Positions 1 to 6,000 of a stretch of 11,932 bases of DNA are shown in pieces; position 1 is the first letter of the stretch, and every line of letters starts with the position of its first letter. Source of the DNA: Microbacterium sp. (GTDB lineage: Bacteria > Actinomycetota > Actinomycetes > Actinomycetales > Microbacteriaceae). The stretch is from contig JAITUD010000406.1 of NCBI GenBank assembly GCA_031286555.1, forward strand, positions 1 to 11,932, given 5' to 3'. The notes under the pieces are model-generated. The model did no database searches, had not been told where the DNA came from, and saw only the letters and a list, made by a program, of their open reading frames with translations. The position numbers were made by a program, and so were the translations under genes.

Positions 1-423
1 GAGATCGTCGACCTCGACGTGCGTCTGGAGTCCGTGCACGAGGGCATTCTGGTGTCCGGAACAGCGGATGCCGAGTACGTCGGCGTGTGCGGACGATGCC
101 TGAAGGACATCTCTGCGCCTGTCGAAGTCGAGTTCCAGGAGCTTTTCGCGTATCCTGGAGAGGAAGAAACTGACTTCGAGGTTCAAGACGACCACGTGGA
201 TCTTGAAACTCTGGTCAGGGATGCGGTCGTATTGTCGCTTCCCTTCCAGCCGGTGTGTCAGCCGGACTGCCCGGGTCTCGACCCGAACACGGGCGAGAGA
301 CTGACCACGAGCACCGGCGCAGAGAGCACCGCTCCCATCGATCCTCGGTGGAGCGCGCTCCAGCAGATCACAGACCAGGACGGTGCGGCAGAGAGCCGCG
401 CCGCCGAGAAAGAAGAGAGCTAG
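1..423 (+). CDS. YceD/DUF177 family protein, 3' part
   Basis: The frame is open from the first base, so the start lies before the window; 140 residues are visible, and the family is usually about 170-200 long. YceD/DUF177 proteins are small cytoplasmic proteins commonly encoded directly before rpmF and associated with 23S rRNA metabolism; their exact activity is not settled. The sequence shows the paired cysteine motif VCGRC at visible residues 29-33, an acidic middle (PGEEETDFEVQDD), a second pair in CQPDC, and the C-terminal DPRWSALQQI segment typical of actinobacterial members. Many homologues have four cysteines in the second cluster (CxxDCxGLCPxCG). Here the last two are replaced by D and T in GLDPNTG, so a full zinc site of that type cannot form from the second cluster alone. 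The stop is 2 bp before rpmF, so the two are probably co-transcribed and translationally coupled. Confidence 0.9.
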   Translation, partial: EIVDLDVRLESVHEGILVSGTADAEYVGVCGRCLKDISAPVEVEFQELFAYPGEEETDFEVQDDHVDLETLVRDAVVLSLPFQPVCQPDCPGLDPNTGERLTTSTGAESTAPIDPRWSALQQITDQDGAAESRAAEKEES

Positions 424-425
424 TC

Positions 426-635
426 ATGGCCGGTAACCCCCCGAAGCGCAAGGTCTCCCGTTCGAACACCCGCTCGCGCCGTGCGCAGTGGAAGGCGACG
501 CCCACCGCTCTGGTGAAGACCGTCGAGAACGGCAAGACCGTCTACAGCCGCCCGCACCAGGCGAAGGTCGTCACCGACTCGCAGGGCACCGAGCTGTTCC
601 TGGAGTACAAGGGCCGCAAGGTCGCTGACATCTGA
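426..635 (+). CDS. rpmF: 50S ribosomal protein L32
   Basis: A 69-residue basic protein with the L32 N-terminal signature PKRKVSRSNTRSRRAQWKA at about residues 6-24. L32 is a component of the large ribosomal subunit. This copy has no cysteine at all, so it is the zinc-independent (C-minus) form; many bacteria have a zinc-ribbon form with two CxxC pairs. The C-terminal half (about residues 30-69, ending GRKVADI) is longer and more acidic than in the usual short L32 of about 57-60 residues, which fits Microbacteriaceae-type proteins. The ATG is 2 bp after the upstream stop. A purine-rich GAAGAGAG stretch about 7 nt upstream, inside the yceD end, is the likely ribosome binding site. The yceD-rpmF adjacency is one of the most conserved in bacteria and supports both calls. 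Confidence 0.97.
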   Translation: MAGNPPKRKVSRSNTRSRRAQWKATPTALVKTVENGKTVYSRPHQAKVVTDSQGTELFLEYKGRKVADI

Positions 636-651
636 TCGCGATCGGCAGATC

Positions 652-1344
652 GTGACCGGGGTGGTGCGGGGGGCGGCGCCTCTGAGTGAGACGCTGGGGG
701 TCGACATCGACCCCCAGCTCCTCACGCGTGCCCTGACACATCGCTCCTATGCGTATGAGCACGGCGGTTCCCCGCACAACGAGCGTCTCGAGTTCCTCGG
801 CGACTCGGTGCTGGGTCTCGCCGTCACGGTGATGCTCTTCACCACGCATCCCGATCTCGACGAGGGAGAGCTGGCGAAGCGGCGCGCGAGCGTCGTTTCG
901 ACCGTCGCCCTCGCAGAGGTCGCCCGTGGCATCGGCCTGGGCGAGCACCTGCTGCTCGGCCGGGGCGAGGAGCAGACCGGTGGCCGTGACAAGGACTCCA
1001 TCCTGGCCGACACGATGGAGGCCGTGATCGGGGCCACGTACATCTCTGCCGGCCCCGATGAGGCGACAGCTCTCGTGCTGCGCCTCACCGAGCCCCTCCT
1101 CGCCGACCCCGAGCGGTACGGTGCGGCGATGGATCCGAAGACGAGCCTTCAGGAGCTCGCTGCACGGCTCGGCGCCACGCCGCCGAGCTACTCGGTGCAG
1201 GCGACCGGTCCGGACCACGACCGTCGCTTCACCGCGACAGTGCTGGTCGGCGAACTCGCGCAGACCGGCGAGGGCACCAGCAAGAAGACGGCCGAGATGG
1301 CCGCCGCGCTCAGCGCCTGGCGGCTGCTCAGCGACCGCGCCTGA
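652..1344 (+). CDS. rnc: Ribonuclease III
   Basis: A 230-residue endoribonuclease that cuts double-stranded RNA, including rRNA precursors. The RNase III signature NERLEFLGDSVL is at residues 43-54. The four catalytic acidic residues are visible: E47 and D51 in the signature, and D120 and E123 in LADTMEAVIGA. A C-terminal double-stranded RNA-binding domain runs from about residue 160 to 228 (DPKTSLQELAARLG through GTSKKTAEMAAA, which carries the conserved KK-A motif). Length matches the family. The start is a GTG 16 bp after rpmF. No clear Shine-Dalgarno site precedes it, and in-frame GTG codons at 661 and 664 are alternatives that would trim 3-4 residues and leave the domain intact. The stop is 8 bp before mutM, and rnc followed by mutM is the usual actinobacterial order. 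Confidence 0.97.
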   Translation: MTGVVRGAAPLSETLGVDIDPQLLTRALTHRSYAYEHGGSPHNERLEFLGDSVLGLAVTVMLFTTHPDLDEGELAKRRASVVSTVALAEVARGIGLGEHLLLGRGEEQTGGRDKDSILADTMEAVIGATYISAGPDEATALVLRLTEPLLADPERYGAAMDPKTSLQELAARLGATPPSYSVQATGPDHDRRFTATVLVGELAQTGEGTSKKTAEMAAALSAWRLLSDRA

Positions 1345-1352
1345 GCACGTCG

Positions 1353-2246
1353 ATGCCTGAACTGCCCGAAGTCGAGGTCGTCCGAGCCGGCCTCGCGCCG
1401 GCCGTGGTCGGCGCGACGATGACCTCCGTCGCTGTGCTCGACGAGCGTGCCCTGACCCGGCATGCATCGGATGCCGCCGACTTCGTCGCGCAGCTCGAGG
1501 GTGCGGACGTCGTCGCCGCCGTGCGCCGCGGCAAGTTCCTCTGGCTGCCGCTGGCCGACCGCCGCCAGGCGCTGGTCGCGCATCTCGGGATGAGCGGGCA
1601 GATGCTGCTGCGCACGCCGGATGCCCCGCCCGAGCGGCATGAGCGCGTGCGGCTGCACGTCGAGCATCCGGCTCATGGTCGACTCGCCGTGGTGTTCTCC
1701 GACCAGCGCACCTTCGGGTCGCTGGCGGTCGACGAGCTGCTGGACACGCCGGACGGGCGCGCGGCAGGGCTGGGAAGCGACCTGCCGATGGTGCCGTCCC
1801 AGGTGGCCCATATCGCCAGGGATGTCCTAGACCCGGCCTTCGACGATGCCGCGTTCATCGCCGTCGTCCGTCGTCGGTCGAGCGCGATCAAGCGCATCCT
1901 GCTCGACCAGAACCTGATCAGCGGCATCGGGAACATCTACGCCGACGAGTCGCTGTGGGCGGCCCGCATCCACCCCGAGACCGAGGGGCGCGCCCTGTCC
2001 GCACAGGCGCTGCGCCGGCTGCTCGGCGAGGTGCGGCTCGTGCTGGAGAAGGCCCTCGCGGAGGGCGGGACCAGTTTCGACGCACAGTACGTGAACGTGA
2101 ACGGACAGGCCGGCTACTTCGCGCACTCGCTGAACGCGTACGGACGCACGGGGGAGGCGTGCCCGCGCTGCGGCGGCCGGATCCGCCGCGAGGCGTTCAT
2201 GAACCGATCGAGTCACTACTGCGCGAGGTGCCAGCGGCGTCGCTGA
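1353..2246 (+). CDS. mutM: Formamidopyrimidine-DNA glycosylase (Fpg/MutM)
   Basis: A 297-residue base-excision repair enzyme that removes oxidised purines such as 8-oxoguanine and then nicks the DNA by beta,delta-elimination. The mature N-terminus PELPEVE is present: P2 is the Schiff-base nucleophile and E3 the general acid, and this chemistry fixes the start at 1353 even though no clear Shine-Dalgarno site is seen. K61 (RRGKFLW) is the expected conserved lysine, HLGMSGQM lies at residues 77-84, and the helix-two-turn-helix segment carries GIGNIYADE. The C-terminal zinc finger uses C270, C273, C290 and C293 (CPRC and CARC), with the loop arginine R285 in MNRSS. The residue before R285 is N where many homologues have G; this looks like a lineage feature. 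It lies 8 bp after rnc and is probably the last gene of the run. Confidence 0.97.
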   Translation: MPELPEVEVVRAGLAPAVVGATMTSVAVLDERALTRHASDAADFVAQLEGADVVAAVRRGKFLWLPLADRRQALVAHLGMSGQMLLRTPDAPPERHERVRLHVEHPAHGRLAVVFSDQRTFGSLAVDELLDTPDGRAAGLGSDLPMVPSQVAHIARDVLDPAFDDAAFIAVVRRRSSAIKRILLDQNLISGIGNIYADESLWAARIHPETEGRALSAQALRRLLGEVRLVLEKALAEGGTSFDAQYVNVNGQAGYFAHSLNAYGRTGEACPRCGGRIRREAFMNRSSHYCARCQRRR

Positions 2247-2252
2247 ACCCGC

Positions 2253-2277
2253 GCTTGACCCTGACGCAGGGTCAAGC
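2253..2277. repeat. Perfect inverted repeat, candidate MerR operator
   Basis: GCTTGACCCTG at 2253-2263 and its exact reverse complement at 2267-2277, separated by the three bases ACG. It occupies the 47-bp gap between mutM and the hydrolase. No T-run follows, so it is a poor intrinsic terminator for mutM. Its position over a TTGACC -35 box, in front of a gene pair that encodes a MerR-family regulator, makes an operator the better reading (inference). The left arm plus loop (GACCCTGACG) resembles actinobacterial MerR/TipA-type operator half-sites as I remember them. Confidence 0.7.
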
Positions 2278-2286
2278 CCGCAGGAT
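2255..2286 (+). promoter_or_regulatory. Candidate promoter of the hydrolase-merR pair, stretched spacer
   Basis: A near-consensus -35 box TTGACC (2255-2260) lies in the left arm of the dyad. The best -10 match is CAGGAT (2281-2286; A2, A5 and T6 match), giving a 20-bp spacer. Overlong spacers of 19-20 bp are a hallmark of MerR-controlled promoters. Transcription would start at about 2293-2294, right at the hydrolase ATG, so the message may be leaderless. The same bases can instead be read as a weak AGGA ribosome binding site 8 nt before the ATG; both cannot be right if the start is leaderless. Confidence 0.5.
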
Positions 2287-2293
2287 CGGCAGC

Positions 2294-3067
2294 ATGACAC
2301 AGGTCGAACGGTTCACCATCCGCAACGGCGACGTCGAGATCGCCCTCACCCGGGGCGGCCGCGGCCGCCCGCTCGTCCTGAGTCCGGGACTCCTCACCAC
2401 GCAGGACGACCTGCACGATCTCGTCGGGCTCCTCCGAAGGCGTCATCACGTCGTCACCTACGACCTTCGCGGTCATGGGGCGTCCTCGGCTGCTGACGAC
2501 TACTCGTTCTCCGCCTTCCTCAGCGACTTCCGGGCCGTGATGGCGACGGTGGAGCGGCTCAGCCTGGACTCGCCCGTGCTCGTCGGGCACTCGCTGGGCG
2601 CCGATCTGATCGTGCGGCATGAGAGCCGAAGCGCGGTGGCGGAGCGCCTGATCCTGATCGATGGCGCGAATCCTGTGCCTGAGCCGTTCATCACCCCGGA
2701 CGAGCTGGACGAGTTCCGTGCGATGTTCCATGCCGCCGCGCAGGCGGAGCCGGAGAGTGATGCCCCGGGACATCCTGTGCTGACCGCTGAGCACGTTCTC
2801 GATCTCAACGTCGAGATCGACTCGGTGCGCGCGGGCATGCTGGACGAGTACCGTGCGATCGACGTCCCGATCCGCATGATCATGTCGACCCATATGGCCG
2901 GCCCAGGAGATGATCAGCAGACGCTCTGGCGGAACCGGAACTGGCGAGCGGGTATCGAGCGGCTGACGACGGCCGACCCGCGGATCGAGGTGTCATGGCT
3001 CGACGCGGGACACGGCATGATGGTCACGCATGCCGAGGAGATCGCCCGGATCATCACGGGGGAGTGA
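2294..3067 (+). CDS. Alpha/beta-fold hydrolase
   Basis: A 257-residue protein of the alpha/beta hydrolase fold. The nucleophile elbow GHSLG is at 98-102 with S100. The likely catalytic histidine is H240 in DAGHGMMVTH. LSPGLLTT at about 29-36 occupies the oxyanion-loop position, where many relatives have HGxP. YDLRGHGAS at 56-64 is the usual strand-4 motif. The acid residue is not certain by eye; one of the aspartates or glutamates after strand 6 is expected. The substrate cannot be read from the sequence, so esterase, lactonase or a related activity are all possible. No signal peptide is seen, so it should be cytoplasmic. The frame is open far upstream, but that part overlaps mutM and is not used; ATG 2294 gives a normal family length. 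It precedes the MerR gene by 30 bp and is likely its regulatory target. Confidence 0.88.
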   Translation: MTQVERFTIRNGDVEIALTRGGRGRPLVLSPGLLTTQDDLHDLVGLLRRRHHVVTYDLRGHGASSAADDYSFSAFLSDFRAVMATVERLSLDSPVLVGHSLGADLIVRHESRSAVAERLILIDGANPVPEPFITPDELDEFRAMFHAAAQAEPESDAPGHPVLTAEHVLDLNVEIDSVRAGMLDEYRAIDVPIRMIMSTHMAGPGDDQQTLWRNRNWRAGIERLTTADPRIEVSWLDAGHGMMVTHAEEIARIITGE

Positions 3068-3097
3068 GGCGCGGTAGCGGGAGGACGGAGGGCACGG

Positions 3098-3877
3098 ATG
3101 CTGACGATCGGAGAACTCGCCTCCTATGCGGGCGTCACGGTCCGTTCGATCAGGCACTACCACGCCAAGGGCCTCCTGCCGGAGCCAGAACGTGATCGCG
3201 CAGGTTACCGGAGGTATGACGCTGACTCGGTCGTCGATCTGATCAGGATCCGGATGCTCGCCGAGGCAGGAGTGCCGCTCTCGCGCGTGCGAGCGCTGCT
3301 CTGTGCGGACCAGGAGCAGTTCTCCGCTGCGATCACGGAGATCGATGGGCGACTGCGTGCGGAGATCGAGCACAGAACACGGTTGCGCGCGCGGATCGCC
3401 GGTCTTGTCGCAGGGGAGGACGTGGCGCTGCCGCGAGAACTCGTCGACTTCGTCGAAGCACTGCGCGGCATCGGTGTGGACGAGCGGATCATCCGCGTCG
3501 AGCGGGATGGCTGGCTCCCGCTGTTCGTGCGATCGCCGGAGGACGCGACGATCTGGATCCTGCAGAAGCAGGAGCAGCTCAGGAGCCCGGAGCTGCGCGA
3601 TCTCTATCTCGTCCTGGGTCGTGCGCTGGATGACGAGCCCGACGACGCGGCTCTCGCCGCATTGGCGGACGGCATGGCCATGTACCTGGAGCGGATGGCC
3701 GACGCGCACGGCGTCGAACGGCTCTACACCCAAGGGGTCGAGCCCCCGCTGGCGGAGATGCTCGACGCTCTCGCCTTCGATTCCTGGCCGACGGCCGAGC
3801 GGTTGGCCGAACTGATGACTCAGCGCGGATGGGACGGCTGGAGCAGCCTGAAGCGCATCCCGCCGTCCCGACGCTGA
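3098..3877 (+). CDS. MerR-family transcriptional regulator
   Basis: A 259-residue protein whose first about 70 residues form a MerR winged helix-turn-helix: LTIGELASYAGVTVRSIRHY, then HAKGLLPEP, then AGYRRYDADSV. A helical segment rich in R and E from about 75 to 110 (AAITEIDGRLRAEIEHRTRL) should be the antiparallel dimerisation coil. The remaining about 145 residues form a mostly helical C-terminal domain with several tryptophans. They have no metal-binding cysteines, which argues against a metal sensor of the MerR/CueR/ZntR class and for a small-molecule ligand or a protein-only regulator; I do not recognise the subfamily. A good GGAGGG ribosome binding site lies 5 nt before the ATG. It sits 30 bp after the hydrolase and probably controls both genes through the dyad at 2253-2277. 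It ends 16 bp from the converging permease gene. Confidence 0.92.
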   Translation: MLTIGELASYAGVTVRSIRHYHAKGLLPEPERDRAGYRRYDADSVVDLIRIRMLAEAGVPLSRVRALLCADQEQFSAAITEIDGRLRAEIEHRTRLRARIAGLVAGEDVALPRELVDFVEALRGIGVDERIIRVERDGWLPLFVRSPEDATIWILQKQEQLRSPELRDLYLVLGRALDDEPDDAALAALADGMAMYLERMADAHGVERLYTQGVEPPLAEMLDALAFDSWPTAERLAELMTQRGWDGWSSLKRIPPSRR

Positions 3878-3893
3878 TCTGTGTCAACGCGGC

Positions 3894-5219
3894 TCACGCC
3901 GCGAGCGTGAACGACTTCGCCAGGAGGGGCCGCGTGACGCGGGTCGCCGCCCAGACCGTCAGGATGCCGATCACGAGCACAGCGGCGATGGTCACCAGCG
4001 AGAGCGGAGCGACGATCATCGTGATGCCCAGCAGCGGCAGGATCATGATCGCTGCGCACAGCGCCGACCCGATCGCGGTGGCCAGCAGCGGCGACATGAT
4101 CGCGCGGGTGCGCGCGGCATCCACCGTCTCCATCGGCACGCCGAGCCGGTGCAGGCTCGCGTGCAGCTCGCGCTGGTCGGCGATCGCCGATGCCTGGTTC
4201 ACGCCGACGGATGCCGCGACCATGATGAAAGAGCCGATCAGGGTGATGATCAGCCCGGTGCGCATGTCGGTCACGAGCGCGAGATCCGCGGCCCGCACGT
4301 CGCTCGTGCTCATCACGTCCATCAGGGCGACGCCGGTGCCGGCGAACACCGCCATGAAGCTCGCCATCGCGATGCCGCTCACCTGGCGCCACGCGGCCTT
4401 CGGCGCATCCAGCACCATGCGGGCGGCGAGCATCCGCTCGGGCGTCTCGGCCTTGCGCAGCTGACGACGGGCGCGCACGCCCAGCACCCACGGACCGATG
4501 AGGTTCAGCAGGCCGAGCACGATTCCGAACACCGCGGCAATGCCGACCATCACGAACACTGCGCCGGCGATGCTCGGCAGCACCTTGATCGCGACGAACG
4601 CCGCTGCCACCGCGACGACGACGATCACCGCCCGCAGCGCGCCCATGCGCGGCGCATCGGAGCGCATCCGCACCCCGAGCGGCGAGATGTTGACCCGGCG
4701 CAGGCCGATCACGGCGCTGAGCACGGCGAGCAGGATCACGCCGCCGAGCACGGCGAGGATCTGCCACGCAGGCAGGATCACCGCGAGCACGCCGAGCGGC
4801 GCACCCCGGAACGGGATCATGCCGATCAGGGGAGTGATCGCGAAGTACAGCAGGATGCCGGAGATCGCACCGACCGCTGCGATCAGCGCCGACTCCACGA
4901 CGGTGGCGAACGAGACTCCCGTCGGCGTCACGCCGAGCAGGCGCAGTGTGGACAGCCGCTCGTCGCGCCGCCGGGCCGACAGCCGCGCGGCGGCGCCGCC
5001 CAGCGTCATCAGCGGCACGATCAGCAGCACCAGCGCGACCGAGGCCAGCACCTTGTAGATGTAGCCGTAGTCGTCTTCCCAGGTCCAGAACGACTGGGCG
5101 CCGCCGAGCACGGTGAGCACCAGAGCGGTGACGATCCCGAACGCGACGGCGGGGATCGCGATCACGCCGAGCGAACCGGGCGCGGGGCGCATCAGCATGC
5201 GCAGAACGCCGGCGTTCAT
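3894..5219 (-). CDS. ABC transporter permease, FtsX-like, compact two-module type
   Basis: A 441-residue membrane protein with about ten hydrophobic segments by eye (near residues 17-40, 57-80, 103-130, 141-173, 194-213, 217-248, 279-300, 321-341, 378-398 and 401-425). Two cytoplasmic motifs of the FtsX type are visible: RRDERLSTLRLLGV (84-97) and DQRELHASLHRLGV (348-361). Each is followed by a hydrophobic segment, so the protein looks like two FtsX modules joined in one chain. It lacks the large extracytoplasmic domain of MacB or LolC and is much shorter than the roughly 800-residue duplicated permeases. It should form the membrane channel or mechanical partner of the ATPase encoded just upstream. 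The ATG overlaps the ATPase stop as ATGA, which implies translational coupling. The cargo is unknown; antibiotic, peptide or lipid handling are all possible. The stop faces the merR stop across 16 bp with no terminator-like hairpin. Confidence 0.9.
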   Translation of the reverse strand: MNAGVLRMLMRPAPGSLGVIAIPAVAFGIVTALVLTVLGGAQSFWTWEDDYGYIYKVLASVALVLLIVPLMTLGGAAARLSARRRDERLSTLRLLGVTPTGVSFATVVESALIAAVGAISGILLYFAITPLIGMIPFRGAPLGVLAVILPAWQILAVLGGVILLAVLSAVIGLRRVNISPLGVRMRSDAPRMGALRAVIVVVAVAAAFVAIKVLPSIAGAVFVMVGIAAVFGIVLGLLNLIGPWVLGVRARRQLRKAETPERMLAARMVLDAPKAAWRQVSGIAMASFMAVFAGTGVALMDVMSTSDVRAADLALVTDMRTGLIITLIGSFIMVAASVGVNQASAIADQRELHASLHRLGVPMETVDAARTRAIMSPLLATAIGSALCAAIMILPLLGITMIVAPLSLVTIAAVLVIGILTVWAATRVTRPLLAKSFTLAA

Positions 5220-5911
5220 GCCGACACCTCCGCCGGAACGATCATGCCGTCCCGCATCGCGATGGTGCGGGAGCAGCGTGCGGCCACGCCGGGATCGTGG
5301 GTGACGACGACCAGCGTGTGTCCCTGACCGGTCGTGGACCAGAGCAGAGCATCCATCACCTCGGACGAGGTGCGCGAGTCCAGGGCGCCGGTGGGTTCGT
5401 CGGCGAAGATCAGCTCGGCACCGGTCACCTGCGAGCGGGCGATGGCGACCCGCTGCGCCTGGCCGCCGGAGAGCTCGCCGATGCGGCGGTCCTCCATGCC
5501 GGCCAGACCCAGCGACTGCAGCCAGGCTGCGGCGTGCGGAGTCGCATCGGAGCGCTTCATCCCGTTGATCATGAGGGCCAGTGCGACGTTCTCGATCGCG
5601 GTGAGCTCGGGGATCAGAAGCCCCTGCTGGAACACGAAGCCGAAACGCTCACGCCGCAGCCGGGACCGCGCCGACTCGCCGAGCGAGGTCACCTCGACGG
5701 CTTCGCCGGAGGAGGGGGTGAACTGCACCGTGCCGGTGTCGGGCGTGATGATCCCGGCGAGCACGTGCAGCAGCGTCGTCTTGCCCGATCCGGAGGCGCC
5801 CATGATCGCGACGGACTCGCCGCGCTGCACGGTGAGGTCGACGCCGGCGAGGGCGCGGGTCGGACCGTAGGACTTCTGGAGGGCGCTGGCGCGCAGGATC
5901 GGAGTGGTCAT
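5216..5911 (-). CDS. ABC transporter ATP-binding protein, MacB/LolD type
   Basis: A 231-residue nucleotide-binding subunit. All core motifs are present: Walker A GASGSGKT (38-45), Q-loop Q95 in FVFQQG, signature LSGGQ (147-151), Walker B LIFADE (167-172) with catalytic E172, D-loop ALDS, and the H-loop histidine H205 in VTHD. The order and the ADEPTGALDS phrase fit the LolD/MacB/FtsE class that pairs with FtsX-like permeases. After the signature it reads QAQRVAIARSQV, where QQQRVAIARAL is usual; neither change touches a catalytic residue. The start ATG at 5911 lacks a strong Shine-Dalgarno site (GGATTC just before it), so initiation may be weak or leaderless. The gene overlaps the permease by 4 bp. 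The 89-bp upstream gap holds a large inverted repeat that may regulate it. No histidine kinase or response regulator gene is adjacent. Confidence 0.95.
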   Translation of the reverse strand: MTTPILRASALQKSYGPTRALAGVDLTVQRGESVAIMGASGSGKTTLLHVLAGIITPDTGTVQFTPSSGEAVEVTSLGESARSRLRRERFGFVFQQGLLIPELTAIENVALALMINGMKRSDATPHAAAWLQSLGLAGMEDRRIGELSGGQAQRVAIARSQVTGAELIFADEPTGALDSRTSSEVMDALLWSTTGQGHTLVVVTHDPGVAARCSRTIAMRDGMIVPAEVSA

Positions 5912-5920
5912 GAATCCAGC

Positions 5921-5930
5921 ATCCGCGGAT
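5921..5930. repeat. 10-bp perfect palindrome upstream of the ATPase gene
   Basis: ATCCGCGGAT is its own reverse complement and lies 10-19 bp before the ATPase start codon on the minus strand. It could contribute to a regulator site, but a 10-bp palindrome built from the common GGAT/ATCC words of this DNA may be chance. Confidence 0.4.
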
Positions 5931-5949
5931 CGCCGGCGCGAGTCGTCGG

Positions 5950-5989
5950 CCCAGCGGATGATCCACCCCGTGGGGGATCATCCGCTGGG
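5950..5989. repeat. 15-bp perfect inverted repeat between GNAT and ABC genes
   Basis: CCCAGCGGATGATCC at 5950-5964 and its exact reverse complement at 5975-5989, with 10 bp between them. Two more pairs can form inside (5966-5967 with 5972-5973), leaving a CCGT loop. The seven-base word GATGATC occurs at 5957-5963, inverted at 5976-5982, and again in the first orientation at 5989-5995. On the minus strand the structure lies 12 bp after the acetyltransferase stop and 39 bp before the ATPase start. It could end the acetyltransferase transcript, although no U-run follows, or be an operator for the exporter promoter. The extra half-site favours an operator (inference). Confidence 0.75.
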
Positions 5990-6000
5990 ATGATCGGCGC

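Noticed and set aside
571..1467. Minus-strand open frame of 298 codons opposite rnc
   Set aside because: Overlaps rpmF, rnc and mutM; Arg/Gly/His-rich with no recognisable motif.
2253..2277. Dyad as an intrinsic terminator of the rnc-mutM operon
   Set aside because: No T-run follows and it contains a near-consensus -35 box; an operator/promoter is more economical, though a dual role cannot be excluded.
1955..2293. Upstream extension of the alpha/beta hydrolase frame into mutM
   Set aside because: The extra 113 residues are the mutM zinc-finger region read in another frame and are not hydrolase-like; ATG 2294 gives normal family length.
4149..5327. Plus-strand open frame of 392 codons rich in H, R, D and Q
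   Set aside because: Shadow of the permease gene; composition is not protein-like and it crosses two well-supported genes.
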